Source: Elysia chlorotica (Eukaryota > Mollusca > Gastropoda > Plakobranchidae). From it: a stretch of DNA of 64,000 nt. The translations under genes were made by a program, and so were the position numbers. Where the stretch lies: positions 672,339 through 736,338 of the forward strand of contig RQTK01000090.1 in NCBI GenBank assembly GCA_003991915.1, written 5' to 3'. Position 1 is the first letter of the stretch. Each line of letters begins with the position of its first letter. The notes beneath the pieces were generated by a model that was not told where the DNA came from, made no database searches, and was given only the letters and a program-made list of their open reading frames with translations. Shown here in pieces: positions 1 through 13,519 of the stretch.

Positions 1-273
1 TATGGATCTATCGCAGCCATAGCCTTAGGCTTTTGGCCACCCCAAGCCGGACCACCAACCGGCGCTCGCGAGTCAAGTAATAGGGCTCACGTAGGGTGAC
101 AGATGAGGCGAGAAGAACCGGAAATATCGAGCGGTTTGACCTGTCCAAACACGCCGTTGGGCAATCGAGGGATGGCTTCGATAACTGTGGGGTGTGAGTG
201 AGAGGGCCATGGTGGAAAAAAGGCAGATAGGGAAAAAGAGGGGGAGATGTGAGGTTGGGGAGGGAGAGAGACC

Positions 274-274
<1 letters not shown>

Positions 275-313
<39 letters not shown>

Positions 314-314
314 A
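275..314. repeat. (GA)n microsatellite
   Basis: About 19 uninterrupted GA units. Confidence 0.9.
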
Positions 315-623
315 AGATAATGTGTGAATAATTGAGAGAGTTGCCTGTGAACACCTACACATACGTTGTAAGATTATCAAAGGAGGCTAGCATAGCTTCA
401 CAGTGAGAGAGGGTAGCCTTCATTAGCACTTGCTTGTCGGTGTGAACAATGCAAACCAATATTGAAAGAGTTCGAGAAGAGGGAGCTTGTTTATGGTACG
501 GCAATGGTCAAAACCTATTATACTATTTGTGATGCCTTTGAAATACAACAAGATTAATTACGTTTCACATTCCTCGGTCATATCTCCTTAAATGCATTAT
601 AGTTTATACGATGAAGGTCGTAT

Positions 624-636
624 ATAGATAGATAGG

Positions 637-723
<87 letters not shown>
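624..723. repeat. Compound (GATA)n-(GA)n microsatellite
   Basis: Short GATA units run directly into about 39 GA units. Confidence 0.92.
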
Positions 724-726
<3 letters not shown>

Positions 727-1043
727 GTGTGAAATAACACAAACTTTGCTACAAGGACCCACGGCCAAATCTAGAAAACACCAAGGTCCGTGTTTGGACC
801 GTGACTTACTAAAATACCCCCCGAGGCGTTCCAGGTCCAATACTGCGTCAAATTAGCCCAGGCCGACTGATTGCGTGTGTTTGGGATTACTGGTTACGGA
901 TTGAACTACATACAAGATTATACTGTACTAGCAGCCTGCCCCGGCCGGTATTTCAGACCGCTCGCTCAGTCCCTCACCACCATCATTAGAGAAACTGTGC
1001 TGTGCTTGAATTAGCAGCCTTCATTAGTATCGATCTGGTAAGC

Positions 1044-1186
1044 ATATCGATCGGTTAACACCTTCGCCAGTATCTCTTCATGTTTCTCTCCAGCTCTTTC
1101 AACTCTCTCTCTCTCTCTCTCTATATCGATCGGTTAACACCTTCGCCAGTATCTCTTCATCTCTCTCTCCAGCTCTTTCAGCTTTA
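1044..1186. repeat. Tandem duplication (79-bp period) with (CT)n
   Basis: Copies start at 1044 and 1123, each with ATCGATCGGTTAACACCTTC and CTCCAGCTCTTTCA. The first ends in a (CT)n run that leads into the second. Confidence 0.85.
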
Positions 1187-1187
<1 letters not shown>

Positions 1188-1224
<37 letters not shown>

Positions 1225-1258
1225 TCCCCTATCTACCTCACTTCTCGCTCTCCTCCCC

Positions 1259-1302
<44 letters not shown>
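1188..1302. repeat. (CT)n microsatellites
   Basis: Two CT tracts (about 1190-1220 and 1262-1300) separated by C/T-rich sequence. Confidence 0.88.
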
Positions 1303-1897
1303 TGATGAAAATTTTTGTATTGCTCACCATTGCGTAGAGCTATTCATCCTGGTAATTATCGTTACATGAACAAACAAAAAAGAAAACCCAAGATGTTATA
1401 TCACCACCTTGTCTTTTATTACTTCAAACTTTGCGACGTGTTTATAGTATAGCCTTATTTGTGTTATTTTCTCCTGTTGCTAGCATGCAATGAATGCATA
1501 ATCATGCGGGTGCTCATTTGTAAGCTGCACGGTATAATACTTGTCCAATCTGTATCTCGTGGCTGTCAAGCCTGTCTCATCAATAAGATTTCCTCCGTAC
1601 TCGACAAGGCAGGGCAATGTCATCGATTCTGCCCGCCAGCCCTGCTTCTCTAACGTGAAAACCCTTTTTTATTTCTTTTTTTTTTTTCAACAACATTTCA
1701 AAATACCCCCCCTCCCCCCATAGTTATAATGCGGCATGAAATTAGTTACGCTGCTTTGCACGTAGTCGCTTTTTATCAACTCTCGGTCTAATTATCTCGT
1801 TCTCTCTCTAAACCTCTCAATGTAAGTCTATGTTTTACCCCTCTCACATATCTCCGTCTTTTCCCACCCACTCTCTGTCTGTCTGTCTGTCTGTCTA

Positions 1898-1902
1898 TCT
1901 GC

Positions 1903-1941
<39 letters not shown>

Positions 1942-1951
1942 TCTCTCTCTC
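1898..1951. repeat. (CT)n microsatellite
   Basis: CT units with ATCT interruptions, preceded by a short (GTCT)n run at 1876-1896. Confidence 0.88.
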
Positions 1952-2326
1952 GTGTACTGTCTAGATTGATGGCCACATTAAGCAGCTACAGGATTGCGGT
2001 GCATGTCAGGGAGAAACAGAGAACCCACTCAATCCTATGTAACGATCGCCCAACAAAATCAATAAATCCCCTTCATCCCAGCGTACGGTACAATTTTACG
2101 AGTCACAAGCAGGTGTAACGCTCAGGTGAGTCATCTATGCAGGCCTGAATGGCTGTGTCCCGTGTCCTTTGTGTATGGACTTAATGCGCGTGGGAATGAG
2201 ATCATCAAAGCTTCGGCATGTCTAACCATATCTTTGCACCTCATCAGGTATGGACCTGCAACCTCAACCACCTAGAGCGTTGAGATCCATACCTGGAGAC
2301 AACTTGTTCCACTATCAGGCATCGTT

Positions 2327-2600
2327 TGAGTTGATTTGGTTGCTTAACGTCCAACGTCTGCACTATATAGGCATTCTGGACGGGCCCCATGAATAACGTC
2401 TGGCAACTTCACGTGCAGCTACACATAGACAGTTTGGCGAGATCGGGACTCCTATTTTCCTACAACAGTCGGTCACATCATACTGGTACCGATCCAACCA
2501 GCAGAAAACAAAGTCAAATTTTGACAGATCGTGGGTTTCGAGCCGGGGACCTCCCGATTATAAGACCAACGCACTGCCACCTGCGCCAGTTCTCGGCACC
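2327..2600 (-). mobile_element. tRNA-derived SINE, type B head
   Basis: On the minus strand it reads from a head at about 2600 (GGCGCAGGTGGCAGTGCGTT) through B-box GGCTCGAAACCC to the tail GACGTTGGACGTTAAGCAACC at 2327-2360. Confidence 0.8.
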
Positions 2601-2887
2601 ATTTTTCTTTCTTTTCTTGTGATTCATACAGAGGGTCAGAATGTCACTACTGTATCATGAAATCGCATTAAATAGCACTTCATGTACATGTCAAACTGAA
2701 AGCATTTTCTGACTGATTACGTGGGTTAAAACTAGATCATTGTAAGTTAAGAACGTAGTATATACAGGTTTTTAAACAATACGACACTAAATATTACATG
2801 TAACAGTTGATAAAAAACAAACCAAAAAACAACAAAAAAACATGTTATTATAACGTTTATTGTTAATTAATCGGGTCTTGAAAATAA

Positions 2888-3680
2888 TCTTCCAGGCAGG
2901 TTGACATTGCATACCTGCTATGTGCACCAGGCAATCACTCTGATGAGCCAACTTGTGTGCGTGGTGAATTCTTATATCCCAACGATAAGCTTCTGCACAG
3001 TGCACGTTTTTTGCATGCTGCTCGATTGTCATGGCTGATCATGGCCATGCTGACCTGGTGAGTGTTCCTGATGAGCTAACTGGTATGGCTGTGAGGCAAT
3101 AATTATATGTATGTTCAGATTCAGACATTGTAATCCCTGGTTAAAACAAGGGACCAACTGGCGCAAGTGGTATACGTGTGTAAGAGTGCTGCTCTCCCGA
3201 TTGGAAGGTTACAAGTTCGAAATCACGATCGGCCAAAATTTTACTGTGAGCGGATGAACCACTAGTCCTGTTGCCTCCGCACGGTCTCTTTGTGGCAGTG
3301 GGTGCAATTTATCTTACTTTAGTCTTGGTACCCGTCCACAATATAGCCTTGCTGCTGAGGTTAGAAGTTAAGAAACCAACTCACTCCATCTATTATAGAA
3401 ACCTTCCAGCTAGTTTGGCATAGCATGCTTGCTATGTATGTGCACGGGGCGATCAGCCACATTGTCTGCATGGCGAATTTCATAGCCTAGGCCTATCTAA
3501 ACAATAAGCTCTTGCCAAAGATATTCCCATATTAAAACCTCTTGCAGCGTAGAATTATCACCGCATCTGGGCCATCCTGACCCGGTGAGTGTTTCTGGCG
3601 TGCTATGCTGCTGGTGTGATTGTGGGGCTATTCAGATTCAGACATTCTAGACTGACATTCTAGTCCCTGGTTCAAAGCAG
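2888..3680. repeat. Diverged direct repeat pair split by a SINE
   Basis: 2888-3148 and about 3402-3680 share CTTCCAG, GCTATGTGCAC, CTGACCTGGTGAGTGTTCCTG and CAGATTCAGACATT, then TCCCTGGTT, in the same order. The SINE at 3151-3390 lies between them. Confidence 0.65.
3151..3390 (+). mobile_element. tRNA-derived SINE, type B head
   Basis: Head GGACCAACTGGCGCAAGTGG; degraded B-box AAGTTCGAAATC. The body has CGCACGGTCTCTTTGTGGCA and the tail CCGTCCACAATATAGCC. It lies between two diverged copies of a local repeat. Confidence 0.8.
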
Positions 3681-4116
3681 TGCAAGCACCCTTAGTTTAG
3701 TAGCTTGACTGAAAAAATAAAAGTCGTACAAATTCACATACACACACACACACAATAAAAAGAAATGGAACATAGAGGCCAAAAGGCACAGTTTTCTTAT
3801 TTCTGACATATTTCACTATGTACCATAACCATTATTATCTTTGCTTCATTTACGAAAACAATAATTATTGTCTGGTGTTTCCAAAACACGTCTGGGTCTA
3901 CTTGTCATTGAAAACGCGTGACTCGATGTCTCAATCGATATAATTATGTCTGGATCTCCCTCTCACATTCTTTCTGTCTTTCTTTCTTCATTTCCATCGG
4001 TCTCTCTCTCCAACTCTTTCTATCTTCCCACAATTTTCTTCTGCCTTTAAAAAAAAATGATCCCATTGCTTTTCTCTTTGAATAATATAACTGCCCAGGA
4101 TTTTGTTTCCCATTTT

Positions 4117-4120
<4 letters not shown>

Positions 4121-4171
<51 letters not shown>

Positions 4172-4190
4172 TCTCTCTCTCTCTCTCTCC
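4121..4190. repeat. (CT)n microsatellite
   Basis: About 34 CT units with one A interruption near 4165. Confidence 0.92.
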
Positions 4191-4675
4191 TGGAACCAAT
4201 TAGGATATTCGTGCAGGAATGTATCTTCGTTTGTCTTTGTATTTTCCCCATTGCCAACACGTATTGGAAGCCGACCTCTTCCTGTGCTTTCTTCAACACC
4301 TTGTAATTCAACACCATCTAAGCCCAGATAATGCCTTAAGCAGCCATTTTTAGCTTAATTGTGATCTATGTCACGCTGAGCTATACACAAGAAGTGTGTT
4401 TTTATGATCAAAGCTAGACACGCAGAAAAAAATTTTTTTTCCCAAAGAAACGAATTAGGTGGAAGAAAAAAACAACAACAGCAAGAAACACCGATACATA
4501 TCACAGCCATGCGCCTTTTTTACAGCCTAAAAAACACTTAAGTTTCTGTGCCACTAAAGAAGCTACAAGCATTCCAGAAAGGAGGCTAAGTTTAATTTTA
4601 TGTCTACTGTGTTCTTAAAAAAAATCATACACGAAGACGGCTTCTTTCCGTTAGTCAGGCACATAGGCCTCTAAA

Positions 4676-4745
4676 CTATAATCGAACCTTGGGCCTATTG
4701 CTGATCAGTACAACGCTCTACCAACCAAAATATCTCGCGCCACAT
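4676..4745 (-). mobile_element. tRNA-like SINE head fragment
   Basis: On the minus strand, TTGGTAGAGCGTTGTACTGA and AAGGTTCGATTATAG form A- and B-box-like blocks about 35 bases apart. No full cloverleaf or SINE tail was found, so this is a SINE relic and not a tRNA gene. Confidence 0.45.
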
Positions 4746-5094
4746 CATTAAATTTTTTTTCGTATTTGTTTTCGATTTTTTCTTATCAATGTTATGTTAG
4801 TATAATTAATACAATTTGTGTTGAAGCCAGCCCACTAAACGAACAAATATCGATAGTCTAAACCCTAATGCTTCTGCTTCTGAAAGAGACAACAATAACA
4901 TACACATCAAAACAAGAAAACAGACAAGACTCAAATGGATGGAAGGAATGTCTGACATCGACAAATTACTTATTTAAAAGGCAGCTGATTTTCAGGGAAA
5001 ACAAGGCCTGGCTTTGTTAACCTGTCTGTGTTACCGGACAGCCTGTATTGTAGTCCCCGGTGAACGGTACAAAGTTTAAGGTGAAATAAGAAAT

Positions 5095-5250
5095 GAAGAA
5101 AGATACAGAATCTACAAGAGTCGGAATTGTTCTGTATATCCAAGTCGGTTTGTCTGAAGAAGAGCGAAAAAAGAAAGGAAGAAAGATACAGAATCTACAA
5201 GAGTCGGAATTGTTCTGTATATCCAAGTCGGTTATCTGAAGAAGAGCGAA
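5095..5250. repeat. Tandem duplication (83-bp period)
   Basis: Two near-perfect copies starting at 5095 and 5178, each with AGATACAGAATCTACAAGAG and TTCTGTATATCCAAGTCGG. Confidence 0.88.
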
Positions 5251-8200
5251 CAACTGATTTGACCTTTTTGCAGGAACAGTGCGCAAAGCAGAGGACTCTG
5301 TTCTCGTGTGTTGTGGAACTGAGCCAATAACATCGCGCTATGTTTTATCGAGCGAGATAAAGATTCTCCATGTATTTTTTTTTATAAGTTATAAGAGTAT
5401 TTATAATTGTTCCCCTGAATAAGAAAATCACTACTTGAGCAAATGTAATATATCAAAAACATATTTAAAAACCCACACAAACATTGTTATCTGCGAAATT
5501 AGCCTGCATTGTCGTATTATTATTTGTTTATGTGATTGTTGCGAGATATTATACATCGTAAATGTTTGTTACAACTTACAAAAGCATCGAGCAAAGCTAT
5601 GGTTAGGGAATTTTTATTAGTATATTTTATAAGGGATCCAGGAGGAGGGGGTGTGTCGGGTAAAGAAAGAAAGTATAATCAAACAAGTTGCCCCGTTGTT
5701 TAAAGAAGGGAAGCTGCACCATGAATAGAAGATTAAATCTTCAGGATAATGTGTATTGCGCCATGTTGAGCAAAGTAGAGAATGAGAGATCGTTTTATTT
5801 AAAGATTTCCTCTGCTACAGCCAATTCTTAGCTTCCAGACGCGTTGGTTTCTCATGTTACATTTGTATGCCTTTCAGGCTCTTTCTTGTGGTCATTAGCC
5901 TCATACTTTCGAGAACAATACTGGATAATTATACTGCCTCTTCTTTACCCACACTCAAATTTGTCACCTCTCTCTCTCTCTCTCCTCTTCCTTTGTTGGT
6001 GCCTCTCTTATTGTGTCTCTGACACCTCTCTCACCCTCCAATGGTCTAAAACAAGATTCTCCTCGTTGACTTACTCGCATCGATCTAACATAAACCGTAA
6101 TGTTATTCCATTACACCAGGCTGATCCCTCGTCGTTCCCTATTTTGTTCTATTTTCAACCACTGAACCTGTCGGAGGTAAAGTTATTGCGAAATAACCCA
6201 CTGAATTCCGTACGAAACGAAAGAAAAAAATAGAACATGTAATGGTGGATGAGTCCATCTTAGCCTTTTTATCCATTACGATACACCCAGTGAAGAACAA
6301 GTGTACAATAAATATTAAGCTAACTTTAATATTTCATCAATCATTCTAAAGTAAATAATAAGTATTGATACTGGTGTGAACTATAAAAACATTTCTTATC
6401 CATAATAAGAGGCTTTTGAGAAAAAAGAAAAGTATTACTGTAAACTCTCCTAACATAGTTAAAATGCTTTTGATGACAACATAATCACGAGGATTACCAA
6501 GAGTAACCCGTACATATTTTTCTAAATCTATAAACACATTATGCACTAAACTCAATGTGATTTTGTATTGGGGAGCACCACAGAATGGTTATACATCACT
6601 TAACTCTGTTGGACATCCGAGGTTTAACAAGGAAGCAGGAGATGCTCCAAACTGATACATAAAAATTACGACATGATTGATGATCAGCGAAATGAGCCAA
6701 GGTTCAAAAATGGAATCCAAACAGTTCTGAAGTTACGGAAAAGGGGTAACGTGAATTAGGCAACGTACGCCCTGTGACTAATAACGTAAATGAAAGACAC
6801 TGTTGGGGCTTAGACATGGAGAATAATAGGAATATATAAACATAATTACAATAGCGTGATTGGTGAAAAGAAATGCTTGATTTGCTACGTGTAGGACCCC
6901 CACCCACCCCTCCTTACCCTTCCTCGATAAACATAAATAAAACAAGCAACAGAAACAGTTTCTTCAGTACTAAAAATGTGACGCCTTTGGATGGACAAAC
7001 TCAGATAATATTAGAACTCATAATTATACGGAGGTAAAGCAAATCATTTAAAGGTGGGAGGCAGAGATAGATCGATCGATAGATAGATGAACTAATCTCG
7101 GGATACTCAAAGAGACAGCGGCGAATAAAGTAAATTGTTGAAGAAAATGTCAGGATAGATTATTCTCTACTTGCTTTGTAAACAACGGAGACAGGAATGG
7201 AGTAGGTAATGTAGCTGACATCTTGAGCACCTAAATTTGGAAGCACTTATTCTAGAAAAAGCGCTTGTTACTCATTTTTTACTGTCAATATCAAGGGTGT
7301 AAAAAAAACATCCAATAGAAAAAGAAGAAACAAGTATTGAACCGAGTTATGTTAAAAACCATTAGGAAAAAAAAAACCACTTAAAAGCCAAGTGATATGA
7401 ATATGAAGATGAAGACGCTTCCACTTCAAGTAATGCTGCACACTGCAAATTTATTTTTAGATATAACAACATGCCTCCTCTAGGAATTTTGCGAATCTAT
7501 TTTTTTTTATCTTTGCTACTAAAAAAAACACAACATATTTTAACTAATAAAATTATATTATGATACAAACAGCAAGTGTTAAATAAAATCTAAAACCATC
7601 GAGTTTACTTCCTAATTTGATTTTTACCACTATAAAATCTAAGATTAGGATTGTTGAAACAATTTATGAAAACAAGAGCGTGTTTTCCCGTCAGCAAAAT
7701 GGGACCACGTTATACGGTAACTGCCCAATGCCAAGCAAGCTATTGAAGTGATTAGGGGTAGAGAGGGGAGGAAATTTACTTTAAAAGACTGAATTGGATC
7801 AGGTGGAAAATGTTTTCTCATGATTTACAGCCGAATTTAACCCAACAGCATTCAAATGATGAAGCTTGTCAGATGGGTCAACACATTTGCTCCATTATTC
7901 TCTCTCTCCCCCCACCCCCTTTGAAATGCTGTTTCTGCTACACGTATAATTGTGCTATTTAGGGAACATAATCATCATCTATCAGCGTAAGAAAAACTAA
8001 GGGTAAGGGAAAATCTAAAAATAAAAAGACATGCAGGAGGAAGGCTAAGGCATCACACGATGAGTTGACGTGAGTCTTGACCGCCGAATAGGCCTAGATG
8101 AATCGTGACTTCAAAGAGAAGACAGCTCTCTTTGATATAAAGAACTATCTTGTTTTTGTACATTTACAACATAGATAGGGAAAAACAGTGAGAAAGAGAA

Positions 8201-8524
8201 GTAAAGAGACAGGCACAGAGTGGCACAGATATCTCACAGTCTCTCTCTAATCTCTATTATTTTATTTATCCCTCTCCCATTCCCTCTACCCCTCCCTCCC
8301 CCCTCTCTTTCTTTCTTTCTAATGTAGTCATGAGTTTCTGAGTGTAATCCACCATATATATCAAGTTACACGAAATACAATTATTACTTCCAAAAATTCA
8401 GAAAAAAAATGATGGAGATCCAGGAAAAATAATGCCAATGAGACATAGCTTTTAAAATATCATTTTTATTTGTACTTCAGTTTAAGAAAATAACTTTAAA
8501 AGTACACTACAATCGTGACACAAA

Positions 8525-8543
8525 TAGATAGATAATTACATAA

Positions 8544-8575
<32 letters not shown>

Positions 8576-8721
8576 ATGAATGGATAGAAAGATATGTGGA
8601 TAGATAGATAGATAAATGGATGGATAGAAAGATATGTGGATGGATAGATAGATAGATAGATAGATAGATAGTAGATACATAGATACATAGATAGATGGAT
8701 GAGTCGATACATAAAAAATTG

Positions 8722-8780
<59 letters not shown>

Positions 8781-8818
8781 TGTAGATAGATAGAAGACAT
8801 TGTACCAGAACCCGCATT

Positions 8819-8857
<39 letters not shown>

Positions 8858-8905
8858 GGATGGATGGATGGATGGATGGATGGATGGATGGATAGATAGA
8901 TAGAT
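8525..8905. repeat. (GATA)n / (GGAT)n complex microsatellite
   Basis: Long GATA arrays with interspersed GGAT and GATG units, broken by short unique bits (for example 8790-8820). An opposite-orientation CTAT/CATC array follows at 9121-9178. Confidence 0.92.
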
Positions 8906-9120
8906 ATGCGATCAGAAAGATTGTAGATTGGTTTATGGCAGTGGAAATGAAGACGAAGGAGAGATGAGCGACAGAAGAGAGGTAAGAGGGGGGGGGAGAA
9001 ATACATTGAGTGGAGAGAGAGAGAGAGAGAGAGAAAGAGATTACATGTCATCATCATGGAGCGCTGTGCCAGTTAAGCTTGGTGACCATTTCCTTCCCAA
9101 CTTCTCTGCCCTCGCATTTC

Positions 9121-9178
9121 ACAATCTATCTATCCATCCATTTATCTATCCATCTATCTATCTATCTTTTTATCTGTC
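9121..9178. repeat. (CTAT)n / (CATC)n microsatellite
   Basis: ATCTATCTATCCATCCATTT and similar units. It is the complement of the GATA/GGAT array 220 bp to its left. Confidence 0.85.
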
Positions 9179-10309
9179 TCTCAGATAATTTCCTGCTCGT
9201 GCCTTACACCGTCTTATGCAAAGAACTGGTAGTCTGGGGACCGGGGCGGCCCGTGCTGCCGAGTGACCATGATTGATCTGTGTGTTGAAAGTCCCTGTCC
9301 ACGAGAGGACAATTATTAGCGTGCAGAGCTGCGGCCTCGTCTGAGTCAACTGACTCACCAGGCTGCTTAGGGCCCAATTAAGAATAAAGTAATAACAAAG
9401 AAAAAAAACAAAGCAACACAAAACAAAACAGAACAAAATAAAACAACAAGAACCCAACCAAAAACAACAAAACAAACACACAACCCATCAAACAATCAAA
9501 TAAAATACCCCTCGCCCCCCCCTCCCCTCCCCCTTAAAAAAATTATGGAGAAAGAAAAAAAAACATTTGTAAACAACAACAATAAAAAATAAACACTTAA
9601 CTTTTGAAAATATCTTTTTTATATTTATTGACATTGCTTTTATTGTAACTATGATGTCTCACTACAATTCCCAGTATAATAATTATGACTTTTTATGACC
9701 ATCGATGCAATCTAGATCCTTTTCCTCCCTAAAATTATGATCACCAAGATATTGGTTATTAAAATTACAATTAACAATAAAAATCAACAACATCATTGGC
9801 GTAGGAAGAAAACCTAAAATATGGAGCTGCTTATACTGTGGCTGGTAGTTAGTTCCAACGTTTGAAAATATCAATGCTATGTCTCTCTCTTTAAAGGAAA
9901 AAGAAGCTGCATTAACACTGACAGATGTTGCTGAAAAATTACGACCACGAGTAAATTTGGCAGATGGTTGGGTTCTTCCATGGACTGGGGTGTGAAAAAT
10001 GTCGATACCGGTAGTAAAATCGATAATGGATTCTCCTCCCTTTAAAACTCCATGACGACATCATGCCGTCCAGCCCTAACTTAACCCACTCGCAGCGTTT
10101 GACTTTAAAAGACGAGAGGGAAAAAACAAGTAGATCGTAAAAAGAGGCTTTAGGGATAGGACAGTCGAAAGAACCATAGAATTCTGTACCGGTACTCGGA
10201 ACACAAGTGACCCACTTTCGAGGTTTCTGCGGAGCAACGACCTCGGATTCCGATATGTACAACTACAAGTGCTAGACTGGAGGACTGTGGGTCCAACACA
10301 GGCTTTGCT

Positions 10310-10480
10310 ATCCACACGACCATAACGGATGGGATAACCACGCCCCCCTAGGCATTAGGTCCGATCGCCCATTGGCTCCGTCAGTCTAGGGTAAAGCAAT
10401 GATTGGATGCCGTTGCAGAACTGCAAAATGCCTTGCCTATCGACTTTGTTTTCCCTTTGGGTTCCGTTTTTGCAGAGCCT
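10310..10480 (+). repeat. Dispersed repeat family R1, copy 1
   Basis: Shares CGCCC...GGCTCCGTCAGTCTAG, TAAAGCAATGATTGG and CTATCGACTTTGTTTTCC in the same order with the copies at 14460 and 33690. No coding potential or terminal repeats were recognised. Confidence 0.55.
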
Positions 10481-11061
10481 GTACTACTCGTACTTGGTTA
10501 GACAGCCGCGTAAGCCTCTAGACTGCGAATCTGCATCGATTTTCCGTGGGGAGAAAAAGAAAAGAGTGGAAAGGCCCTTGCTCGGCCTGACCTAAATCTG
10601 AAATCTTTTTATAGCCGCGGTTCAATAATCAGGATGCCGAGTGAGATACAACAGTCTATCACGTTTCGATTCTCTCCGCTAAAGGATTGGTTCAAGCAAT
10701 GAAAAAAAAAAAGTAGTGTATGTTTAAAAAATAGTACCACTATGTCTCGACATTAGATGACAAAAATGAAGTGATTTTATAATGAGAAGTGTTTGCGAAT
10801 GTGATTGGATTAGAAAGGAAGATTGAGTAAAGGAGTCTTGGTTAAATTAAAATTTTTATTATTTTTTTTTATTATTTAACAAGTACATTCCATAGACAGG
10901 CAGTAACTCATGACTTGGGAAAGAGGTGGAGATACGTAGATACATAATTATTTTTGAAAGAAAGGGAATATACATGATCATGTGTGAGACTGACAGACAG
11001 CTAGGCAGACAAAGAGAGAGGGAGACACATACAAAAATACAGAACTGAGTCATGCACATAA

Positions 11062-11065
<4 letters not shown>

Positions 11066-11123
<58 letters not shown>
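11066..11123. repeat. (GA)n microsatellite plus G run
   Basis: About 25 GA units followed by a run of G. Confidence 0.9.
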
Positions 11124-12155
11124 AGACACCCACAGAGAGACAGAGAGGCATACAGACCAACACACACAGACACACAATATAGAGAGACACGACACGACGC
11201 AACAGAACTTGCTTGACCAAAGGGTGGGTCGGACAGACAATCAGAGGACGACAAAGAAAGCAGTCGGCATGAAATCCTAAGTACAGGGAACTCTGGACTA
11301 GAGATTAGTAAGGGTCTCTGTACACGCAATCTTGGTATATTTTGAGCACAAAAAAGCAACAGCAACAAAAAACCGTGAGGCTTAGGGACCTCCCACCAAC
11401 CACCTTGTCTTTTCCATCTTTCATTCTTCCTGCCTCCGAGATGCTGTAGACAGACCTAATCCCCCCAATCGAATTGCCCGTCTCTTAGTAGAGGCAAATT
11501 AATCAATGGCGTATCGGAACTTGATCTGAGACAAGCGTGCAGAGTCATCATATATGAGAGAGTGGCAATCGTGTGTTCACAGAAAAGGTCAGCAATAGTA
11601 AAAAAAAATTCAGAGTGGTTTTTGGGTGAGTAGGTAAAGATACAAGTAATATGATTTTAGACCAGCGAAAAGAAAATACTATAGTATAGATCGATAGATG
11701 GATCCATGGCAAAATGTATGGGCGAAAGCATCTATAGACCTGTAGATCTAGATGTAATACCAAGGTGCATGTAGGTCATGTATTGTAAAAATAATTACAC
11801 TGTCTAGTATTACCACTAACCTCAAATACGCGAGCAGATTGATGAAATAGATAAGAGGCAGCGACGTTTTTTTTTCTACAAGTACGTAGGGAACCACTGT
11901 ACTTGCCTGTCCATCGATTAACAGGAAGTGTATATTGACACAATAGACACGCAAATACAGGAATGGAAGGCATAGCTGTCGGTTTTGTCTTCTCCCAAAC
12001 TCCCCTCCCCCCCCCCCTTTTTTTTTCTTTCTCTGTCTCTCTTTCAAATTAAACATATCACCCACAAACGTCATCTCATGAGGGATGCGAGGTGTTCTTT
12101 TTTAAAAGGAAAAAAAAGGGGGGGGGGAGATAAAATAGAAGATACACAGACGCTC

Positions 12156-12158
<3 letters not shown>

Positions 12159-12218
<60 letters not shown>
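12159..12218. repeat. (GA)n microsatellite
   Basis: About 30 uninterrupted AG units. Confidence 0.92.
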
Positions 12219-12223
<5 letters not shown>

Positions 12224-12820
12224 AGTACAATTGCATATAATATTATTATCCTTCTGGCAGTCGTCTCAAATATTATTTTCACAAACGCAGTAAGTGCCAT
12301 TTCTTTCTCGAATACTCGATATAGTTATTAAAATAAAAACATGTCGAATTAGCTAACGTATCAAACCGAAATTCTCATGGACTCTATACAGCAACGTGTA
12401 GCTTTTCTTCTTCAAGCCAGGCGATTAAAAACAGGATAACAAGTCAAGGGTTCAATGACTTTTTCCCAACACACTGTCTGATAAGAACAAGGTTTCCGGT
12501 TGGTGTGAAGGACAATTATTAAAATGACCTGTTATCTTTTACACTAAAGTACAGGGCCAAGCCAAAGTGGTCTTCTTAATGTCAAATCTAATTGGATACA
12601 TTTGGAAGTGGTTAGTACATGCATACCTGATGCGTTCAGTGTCCTTCATTATCTCTTACAATGTGTGCACGTTACTGATACCGTCCGTATTAACAGCATT
12701 TAGAATTTCTAGAATAACAACAACAATTTTTATTGTCCACACATTAAGTCCTTACAAAATATTCGATTTCCATTAGTCTTGGTGAGTGGGAAATATGGAC
12801 TACCTGTGGTAGAACTTCGG

Positions 12821-13018
12821 TGGTTCGAGCCCGTGCGGTTTCGCCCCTTACTGTTTTGGTCGTTGTCAGTTTAATGTGAGCGACTGAAACAGGAGTCATG
12901 GTATCCCCGCCCTGTCTTGTGTGTGGCAGCACATCAAATTGTCAGGCGTCAGTCTTGAGGCCCGTTCACAATATAGCCTATATGGTGCTGACTTTTGACA
13001 TTAAATAAACTCAATTTC
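12821..13018 (+). mobile_element. tRNA-derived SINE, truncated (first copy of a duplication)
   Basis: Begins at the B-box (GGTTCGAGCCC) and carries the full body and tail. It is nearly identical to the copy at 13520-13715, and the identity continues past the SINE into flanking DNA. The two therefore arose by duplication of a segment, not by two insertions. Confidence 0.85.
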
Positions 13019-13519
13019 AACTACTAAGCTATGTATCAATGTTGGCAACAGCATTCGCGGTAATTGAATAGTTATGAATAATTATACCCCTGGACCACCG
13101 CGCCCCCCGTTTTCCGTTAGTTGTGGTGCATGGGAAATATGGACTTGAAAAGGCGACTGCGCTAATTCAGTAGTTTTGTGTTTTTAATCCATTTTCAAAG
13201 AGTCTCAATAAATTGTGTCCTAGAGACTACTTATTCATTTCTCTTTTATAGTAATTGAAAAAAACGCCCTCACGAAATAACTGCGATATCAAACGCTTTC
13301 CTGCTTCCAAATGGAAACAAATCACTTATAATATAATAATATAATAATTGTTTTCTCTGGTTTTACGCAGAGGCTAAGATATTTTAACCAGCGTTAAGAT
13401 GTTTTGGTACCGAATTGGCTAACAAAAGATGATGGCTTATGAGCAAACTGTATAAAAACTGTTTAAATAAGCTTGGTCTACTCTAGTTCTCACTTCACAC
13501 CATGTATCGGGTGGATATG

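Noticed and set aside
6346-6555. Reading frame with VFIDLEKYVRV, slightly like a reverse transcriptase motif
   Set aside because: The match is limited to a few residues, with no catalytic YxDD or other RT blocks on either side.
8507-9057. Tyr-Leu-Ser-Ile-rich reading frames
   Set aside because: A translation of the GATA array; the flanks show no protein similarity.
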